Of a stretch of DNA of 11,907 nt, positions 7,216-11,907 are shown one piece after another (position 1 is the stretch's first letter; the number at the start of each line of letters is the position of its first letter). Made by a program: the position numbers and the translations under genes. Below the pieces are notes generated by a model that was not told the origin of the DNA, made no database searches, and worked only from the letters and a program-made list of their open reading frames with translations. This DNA comes from JBBRMY01 sp038230595 (lineage in GTDB: Bacteria; Bacteroidota; Ignavibacteria; Tepidaquicellales; Tepidaquicellaceae). The DNA lies in the NCBI GenBank assembly GCA_038230595.1, contig JBBRMY010000081.1, positions 1 to 11,907 of the forward strand, in the 5' to 3' direction.

Positions 7216-8466
7216 CTATCTGTTCGTATATCTTATTCTGAGCTTTGGTCTTTTGTTTATATCAGCATCAGACTGGTCATAGAATGCGATACTGTTAAGA
7301 TTTGATTTAGAGACCATACTTAAGAGTATTCCTTCTCTTGGATAAATTCCTGTAGACCATCCCTGAAAATAGGAGTTAAGCCTTACGTAATATTTTGTAG
7401 TATCACCGGCAACAGGAAAAGTAGAAAATCCATCTGCATTCGCTTTAACCAATACTGAGTCAGTCACTCTGTCAGCAAAAACACTTTTGCTTGTGAATGG
7501 AAGATTAACAGAATTAACAGGATCAATTGTCAGCTCGAGATAAGCTTCGTTAATTATAACATTAGAAGGAATTTTAGTAAAATCAAAATTCACCCTGCTA
7601 AGAAATGTAATTCCGCTTTGTACAAAAATTCTGTTAGCCGGTATCACACTTAACGGAGCATCCGTAAGTGACAAATATTGTGAATCTGATATATTCAGTG
7701 TATCGTGCGTGCCATTTGAATCAACGATGGCAATTAGTCTTGGTCTGAAATTTATATCATCATTAGAAGTGTAAAATCCTTTTATCGTTGTACTTCCTGA
7801 GTTAGGAGAAATGTAAATACCGTAATTCTTCCCTGTAGAATTTGTATCAGCAGCATAGCTTATCCAGTCCTTAACAGCGTTTGGATCTAGATTAACAATT
7901 ATATCACTAACATCTGTTGGATTACCAGTGTACGTACCAATCTGTGTGGTTTCAAAATCTGAAGAAGTAACTGAATCAAGAGTTACAGTAGAATAATCAA
8001 GCTTTCTTTTTACTTTGTAAATATTAAAAGAAACCGGTCCGGCTGAATCCCTGTATGAATAAAAATTATATTTAAATCTTATATAGGATGAAAGCACATT
8101 CTCGCCTGCTCTGTTATTAGGAAGTCCGGTAAAAGTAAGAAACGATTTAGCCTGATAAGTTCCAGCTGCAGATGGCGAGCTTCCAACTAATAAGCTGGAG
8201 ACTGATGAATTATTGTTATATACTCTTACATTGTTTTCTGTGATCCTGATAGTATCTGCATTTGATTCCAAAAGCAGCGATCCAAGAGTGTCGTTTGGAT
8301 TCACAAAATTTATTCCGAGGTCGTTCGGATCATTTTTACATCCTGAAACAAAAACAATTGACAGAGTTATCAGGGATAAAAATGTAAGTAATATGAGGGG
8401 TTTTAAAGATCTTTGCAGATAATTATATTGAGTTCTTTTAGATATCATAATTTGGAAATCGTTCAT
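7216..8466 (-). CDS. DUF4270 family lipoprotein
   Basis: This 416-residue protein has a hydrophobic signal segment (PLILLTFLSLITLSIVFVSG) ending in a lipobox VSGC with the acceptor cysteine at C43. KNDPNDLGINFVNP follows; the acidic residues shortly after the cysteine are compatible with, but do not prove, outer-membrane or surface export. The C-x3-P-x2-LG start and the mostly beta body with paired sandwich-like units (SYIRFKYNFYS near the middle, EAYLELTIDPVNS later, ending KRPKLRIRYTNR) match DUF4270, a Bacteroidota family of unknown function. Two starts are possible: ATG 8464-8466 (MNDFQIM) or ATG 8446-8448 (MISKRTQYN), the second giving a more typical lipoprotein signal length. DUF4270 genes are often found close to glgA in Bacteroidota, and glgA lies two genes upstream here, supporting the call. 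Confidence 0.8.
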   Translation of the reverse strand: MNDFQIMISKRTQYNYLQRSLKPLILLTFLSLITLSIVFVSGCKNDPNDLGINFVNPNDTLGSLLLESNADTIRITENNVRVYNNNSSVSSLLVGSSPSAAGTYQAKSFLTFTGLPNNRAGENVLSSYIRFKYNFYSYRDSAGPVSFNIYKVKRKLDYSTVTLDSVTSSDFETTQIGTYTGNPTDVSDIIVNLDPNAVKDWISYAADTNSTGKNYGIYISPNSGSTTIKGFYTSNDDINFRPRLIAIVDSNGTHDTLNISDSQYLSLTDAPLSVIPANRIFVQSGITFLSRVNFDFTKIPSNVIINEAYLELTIDPVNSVNLPFTSKSVFADRVTDSVLVKANADGFSTFPVAGDTTKYYVRLNSYFQGWSTGIYPREGILLSMVSKSNLNSIAFYDQSDADINKRPKLRIRYTNR

Positions 8467-8523
8467 TCTTAAGATTATAAAATAGGTTTACAGTTTACTA
8501 AATTGAGTTAAAATTTGATGTGA

Positions 8524-9096
8524 TTATTTATTTATTCCGGTTATTATTTCAGAAGCTTCGTAAATATCTTTTACATATCTGAAGGGGATGACATTTTCTT
8601 CTTTACATTTTTCATAGGTCTTCTCGCCATATCCAGTCTTCACCAGAAAGCTTTTTAATCCGGCATTTTGTGCCAGCTTCATATCTGCAAAAGAATCACC
8701 GATCATATAAGAGCTTTCAAGATCAATGTTAAACTTTACTTTTGCTTTCATTACCATTCCGGTCGCGGGCTTTCTACAGTCACTATCCTTAGTATATTTT
8801 TCAACAGTGCCTTCAGTATGATAGGGAGAAAAATAAATATCGTCAATTAAATCCTGCCCATTTTTATTCAGATTTTTTAAAAGCTCATCATGAATTGTTC
8901 CGAGATCTTCTTCAGTAAAATACCCTCTGGCAATTCCGGATTGATTTGTAACAATTATAACCAGAAACCCTGCATCTTTTAAAAGCTTTAATGCTGCTGC
9001 TGCATTTTCAATTAAAACCAGCTTATCAGCAGAGCTCAGATAATCAACTTCAACATTTATCGTTCCATCCCTGTCAATGAATACAGCCTTATTCAA
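8524..9096 (-). CDS. GmhB-like HAD phosphatase (histidinol-P / heptose bisphosphate type)
   Basis: A 190-residue HAD-IIIA phosphatase of the GmhB/HisB-N type. GmhB removes the 7-phosphate of D-glycero-manno-heptose 1,7-bisphosphate on the way to ADP- or GDP-heptose for LPS or S-layer glycans. Catalytic motif I is FIDRDGTIN (6-14, with nucleophile D8 and acid/base D10). Motif II is VTNQSGIARG (49-58, T50), motif III CRKPATGM (107-114, K109) and motif IV MIGDSFADMKLA (131-142, D134). The zinc-binding loop of E. coli GmhB uses C92, H94, C107 and C109; aligned by eye, this protein has S90, Y92, S105 and C107, so three of four ligands are missing. The true substrate is therefore uncertain. The start is TTG 9094-9096; the stretch back to the glgA stop (in the same frame) offers no ATG. 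The gene is 18 bases downstream of glgA. Confidence 0.85.
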   Translation of the reverse strand: MNKAVFIDRDGTINVEVDYLSSADKLVLIENAAAALKLLKDAGFLVIIVTNQSGIARGYFTEEDLGTIHDELLKNLNKNGQDLIDDIYFSPYHTEGTVEKYTKDSDCRKPATGMVMKAKVKFNIDLESSYMIGDSFADMKLAQNAGLKSFLVKTGYGEKTYEKCKEENVIPFRYVKDIYEASEIITGINK

Positions 9097-9114
9097 AATA
9101 CGTGATAATAAAAT

Positions 9115-10590
9115 TTAAGATACAAGCTTCTTGTAAAGGTCAGTATACTTTTTAGCAGATACCTTCCATGAGAAATCAAGAGTCATTCCTGCTCTTAAGA
9201 TCTTATACCACTTGTCCTTGTCTTCATAAACCTTTAATGCAGTTTTGATAACCTGCATAAATTCCTTTGCATCATATTTATTAAAAAGAAAACCATTACC
9301 GCCCGGTTTCTTATAATCAGTTACAGTATCTGCAAGTCCGCCTGTATTTCTTACAATAGGAACAGTTCCATAACGCAAGCTATACATTTGGTTTAAGCCA
9401 CATGGCTCAAACTTAGACGGCATAAGGAACATATCTGCTCCAGCTTCTATTCTGTGAGCAAGCTCTTCATCAAAACCAATGTGAACTGCAAGCTTTCCCT
9501 TATATTTCTTTTCAGCATTTTTCAGGAAAGTATGATATTTTTCTTCACCGGTACCTAAGACGATCATCTGGATATTTTCTTTCATGAGCTCAGGCATTAT
9601 CTGAACAATGAGGTCAAATCCTTTCTGGTCAACAAGCCTCGAAACAACTCCTAGCAATGGTACATCTTCTTTATATTCTATCTTATACCTGTTCAGAAGT
9701 TCTCTTTTATTCTCGTATTTCAGAGGAATTTCCTGAGAGGTATATCTGTAATCAATAGTCTTATCTACTTCTGGATTCCAAATAGAATAATCTATTCCGT
9801 TTAGAATTCCGCTGACATCTTTTTTTCTTTTAGCAAGAATGGTTTCCATTCCGAAGCTGTATTCCTTGTCAGTTCTTATTTCCTCAGCGTATCTTTCACT
9901 GACAGTAGTGATCTTATCAGCATAAGCCAATCCTGCTTTTAAGAAGCTAAATTTATTTCCATGCTTTGAGCCGTTATCGGTATAAATTGAATCAGGAAGA
10001 CCGGTCTTTGCAAAAGTTTCAGGAGAAAAATTACCCTGGTAAGATAGGTTATGAATTGTGAAAACAGTCTTAATATTTTTTATAAACGGATGATCTTTAT
10101 AGACAGTCTTAATGTAAGCAGGTATAAGTCCTGTTTGCCAGTCATTACAATGAATAACATCCGGCTTCCACTGAAGGATCTCAAGAATTTCCAGAACAGC
10201 CTTGCAGAAGAAAATATATCTTTCATCGTTGTTAGCGAAGTCCTGCTTGGTCTTTGCATTCTGATATATCCCTTTATTCTTGAAATAGTCCATGCTTTCA
10301 AGAAGGTATATCTGAGCCTTAGTATTCTTCCCGTGAATAAAGGAAGATTTAATGCTGAACTTTGTATCCTTTTTATTGATCGTGATATCAAGATCTTTAA
10401 GTCTTTTGATCTCATGTATCTGCAGTCTTCTTTCGTCAAGCTGCCCGTATTTAGGGGAGACAATTCTTACTTCGTTCTTTAGTGAGTTGAGGGCTTGTGG
10501 GAGGGAATTTGAAACATCAGCTAAGCCGCCGGTTTTAGAATATGGAAAAACCTCACTAGTAACAAAGAGGACATTATAACTATTTGCCAT
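9115..10590 (-). CDS. glgA: Glycogen (starch) synthase, GT5 family
   Basis: GlgA transfers glucose from ADP-glucose to the non-reducing end of alpha-1,4-glucan. The 491-residue product has the GT-B layout. The N-terminal domain carries the donor-binding SEVFPYSKTGGLADV (12-26, K19 in the KTGGL motif), then DVIHCNDWQTGLIP and FTIHNLSYQGNF. The C-terminal domain has GILNGIDYSIWNP, then GVVSRLVDQKGFDLI, and the second nucleotide-binding block SKFEPCGLNQMYSLRYG (392-408, catalytic E395) followed by NTGGLADTV (415-423). These motifs in this order are specific for GT5; an ADP-glucose rather than UDP-glucose donor is inferred from the family. It starts at ATG 10588-10590 behind an A-rich leader and is the first gene of the minus-strand block, so the promoter for it, and perhaps for several downstream genes, should lie in 10591-10851. 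Confidence 0.96.
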   Translation of the reverse strand: MANSYNVLFVTSEVFPYSKTGGLADVSNSLPQALNSLKNEVRIVSPKYGQLDERRLQIHEIKRLKDLDITINKKDTKFSIKSSFIHGKNTKAQIYLLESMDYFKNKGIYQNAKTKQDFANNDERYIFFCKAVLEILEILQWKPDVIHCNDWQTGLIPAYIKTVYKDHPFIKNIKTVFTIHNLSYQGNFSPETFAKTGLPDSIYTDNGSKHGNKFSFLKAGLAYADKITTVSERYAEEIRTDKEYSFGMETILAKRKKDVSGILNGIDYSIWNPEVDKTIDYRYTSQEIPLKYENKRELLNRYKIEYKEDVPLLGVVSRLVDQKGFDLIVQIMPELMKENIQMIVLGTGEEKYHTFLKNAEKKYKGKLAVHIGFDEELAHRIEAGADMFLMPSKFEPCGLNQMYSLRYGTVPIVRNTGGLADTVTDYKKPGGNGFLFNKYDAKEFMQVIKTALKVYEDKDKWYKILRAGMTLDFSWKVSAKKYTDLYKKLVS

Positions 10591-10640
10591 TAAGTATTAT
10601 TTTCCTAAAAATAATTTATTCTGCTTTGACATTCAATGAA

Positions 10641-10655
10641 TTAAGCATTGCTTAA
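10641..10655. repeat. Small inverted repeat in the glgA leader
   Basis: TTAAGC-ATT-GCTTAA is a 6-bp perfect inverted repeat with a 3-base spacer, about 50 bases upstream of the glgA start. It could be an operator or a weak leader hairpin. A match this short and AT-rich can also arise by chance. Confidence 0.35.
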
Positions 10656-10795
10656 ACTTAATTTTATAATTACTTATAGGTAATTTGCAAGGAAAAAGGG
10701 TAGAGAAGGTGTAAATAGTCAGAGCAAAGGTAATGCATCGTCTCAAATTTAACATTGCTTTTTTTGTTAAAATATGAAACATTTGTTTAATTGAA

Positions 10796-10805
10796 AGAAC
10801 GTTCT
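10796..10805. promoter_or_regulatory. Possible operator palindrome AGAACGTTCT
   Basis: A perfect 10-bp palindrome lies 47 bases upstream of the ATG of the plus-strand gene and just before the -7 candidate at 10809-10816, a position where a transcription factor could act. No regulator can be named, and a single copy proves little. Confidence 0.3.
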
Positions 10806-10851
10806 AAATATTTTTACATATATTTAATTCAGTTTAAAAAAAATTATTATC

Positions 10852-11907
10852 ATGAATAAATTTTTACTTTTTGCTCTTGTGTGCTTTTTAATGTGTTTAA
10901 CTTCTTCTGTGTTTTCTCAGTGGTCGACTTTGTCAACTGTGAATACACCTGTCTGTATTTCTTCAGGAGACCAGACCGTAACAAAAACATCTCCAACTAC
11001 TGACGGAGGATGCTATATTGCTTGGTTTGATAACAGGAGCGGAAGTTATGCTGTTTATTTGCAAAGATTAAACTCACTTGGAATTCCACAATTCGCAGCA
11101 AACGGATTGCTTATCAGCAGCAACCCTCAGAACACTTCGCTTGTTGACTGGGATATGATAACGGATGATTCTAATAATGCAATTATAGCTTTTACAGATA
11201 TAAGAAACGGAGCTAACATAAATCCTTTTGCATATAAGATAAGTCCTGCAGGCGCTTTTCTATGGGGAGCAAACGGAGTCACACTTACTGACAATGCTGC
11301 TTTGTTTCAGCCAAACCCTGTCATAACTAAGACGAGTGACGGAAATTTTATAATAGCATGGAATTACGGCTCAACGAATGAAAAGATCGGATTACAAAAG
11401 CTTTCTTCGGCTGGAGCGTATTTATGGAGTGCCACACCAATGCTTCTTTCAGGAACAGGAACAGAAAATCTATGGTATCCAAAATTAGCTCCTTCCGATA
11501 ACGGCAGCTTTATTATAATGTACTCAGGCTGGAATGGCAGCTTTATCAGTCCAACTAATTATAAGCTATACACTCAGAAATTTTCATCAGCCGGAACTTC
11601 GGTCTGGAATGCAAACCGTGATACAGTTTACAATCTAGGAAGGATAGCTGGCTTTTACCATCCTGATATGATATCTGACGGAAATAACGGCGCCGTTTAC
11701 ATGTGGAATGATGACAGATTTTCAAATAGTCAGAGCAATGTTTTTGTTCAGCATATTTCATCAACCGGTTCCCGGTTCATGCCGCTGAATGGCTCTGCGG
11801 TCGGCAGCATTAACGGAGACATCAGAAATACTCCTGCACTTTCTTATATGAAGTCAACAAAAGAAACATATGTTTTCTGGAAAGAAAATAACGGCGGACA
11901 AACAATG
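10852..11907 (+). CDS. Secreted repeat protein, probable beta-propeller, partial (3' end outside window)
   Basis: The frame is open from ATG 10852 to the window edge (352 codons). It begins with a signal peptide (MNKFLLFALVCFLMCLTSSV then FSQ), so the product is exported. The mature part repeats a unit of roughly 55-60 residues made of a 'DGG/DGN.(I/Y)IAW.D.R.G' strand followed by a '(Y/L)QK(L/I)SS.G..LW...G' strand. The second half of the unit is visible at residues 69-89, 127-146, 181-200, 240-260 and 298-318. Such Trp/Gly/Asp-rich, four-strand-like repeats suggest blades of a beta-propeller, common in large secreted proteins of Bacteroidota and Ignavibacteriota. The C-terminus, where a type IX secretion sorting domain might sit, is not in the window. 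No enzymatic motif is visible, so no function is assigned. The gene is divergent from glgA. Confidence 0.75.
   Translation, partial: MNKFLLFALVCFLMCLTSSVFSQWSTLSTVNTPVCISSGDQTVTKTSPTTDGGCYIAWFDNRSGSYAVYLQRLNSLGIPQFAANGLLISSNPQNTSLVDWDMITDDSNNAIIAFTDIRNGANINPFAYKISPAGAFLWGANGVTLTDNAALFQPNPVITKTSDGNFIIAWNYGSTNEKIGLQKLSSAGAYLWSATPMLLSGTGTENLWYPKLAPSDNGSFIIMYSGWNGSFISPTNYKLYTQKFSSAGTSVWNANRDTVYNLGRIAGFYHPDMISDGNNGAVYMWNDDRFSNSQSNVFVQHISSTGSRFMPLNGSAVGSINGDIRNTPALSYMKSTKETYVFWKENNGGQTM

Larger units (their letters stand above)
10591..10851. promoter_or_regulatory. Divergent intergenic region between glgA and the secreted repeat-protein gene
   Basis: These 261 AT-rich bases contain no convincing reading frame and should hold the promoters of both divergent genes. 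Visible elements are two small inverted repeats (listed separately). On the minus strand there is an exact TAnnTTTG-type -7 box (TACCTTTG, complement of 10725-10732), but no matching TTG box at the expected distance of about 19 bases. On the plus strand, TATTTTTA at 10809-10816 is a one-mismatch -7 candidate about 36 bases before the ATG. The promoter calls are weak; the region's role follows from gene orientation. Confidence 0.5.

Noticed and set aside
10051..10482. Plus-strand 143-codon frame opposite glgA
   Set aside because: It is antisense to the conserved N-terminal domain of GlgA and its translation shows no family features.
11555..11764. Minus-strand open frame inside the secreted-protein gene
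   Set aside because: It is a shadow of the plus-strand repeat protein; the peptide has no recognisable domain and the opposite strand has a signal peptide and regular repeats.

Overview
The window is AT-rich, densely coded DNA that looks like a chromosomal housekeeping and cell-envelope region of a Bacteroidota/Ignavibacteriota-type (FCB group) bacterium. The reasons are the presence of DUF5683 and DUF4270 proteins, a PorV/FadL-like outer-membrane barrel, the glgA-DUF4270 neighbourhood, A-rich translation starts without Shine-Dalgarno motifs, and a secreted repeat protein of the kind common in these phyla. The species cannot be named from the sequence. I see no phage, IS element, CRISPR array, tRNA or rRNA.

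Layout. Left end (minus strand): a partial DUF5683 exported protein, then secG. Next, two plus-strand genes: a small DUF4870 membrane protein and apaG. ApaG is followed by a textbook rho-independent terminator and a dense cluster of perfect inverted repeats, one hairpin nested inside another, at the convergent junction with the next gene. From about 2275 to 10590 eight genes run on the minus strand with short gaps of 11 to 60 bases. In transcription order they are glgA (glycogen synthase), a gmhB-like HAD phosphatase, a DUF4270 lipoprotein, an outer-membrane barrel, rpiB, glyA, tatC and a long-chain polyprenyl diphosphate synthase. A 261-base intergenic region then separates glgA from a divergent plus-strand gene for a secreted repeat (probably beta-propeller) protein, which runs off the right edge.

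How it fits together. Envelope biogenesis is the common thread: SecG and TatC are export components, DUF4270 and the barrel are predicted outer-membrane residents, the polyprenyl synthase makes a quinone side chain or lipid carrier precursor, and the gmhB-like enzyme could feed heptose precursors. GlgA, RpiB and GlyA supply glycogen, pentose-phosphate and one-carbon metabolism. The block looks like a loose co-directional housekeeping operon or set of operons, not a dedicated novel system.

I did not find a convincing undescribed system. The points most worth a second look are the nested inverted-repeat cluster at 2161-2240, the missing canonical start codon of the DUF5683 gene, the apparent loss of the zinc-site residues in the GmhB-like enzyme, and the repeat-containing secreted protein at the right edge.
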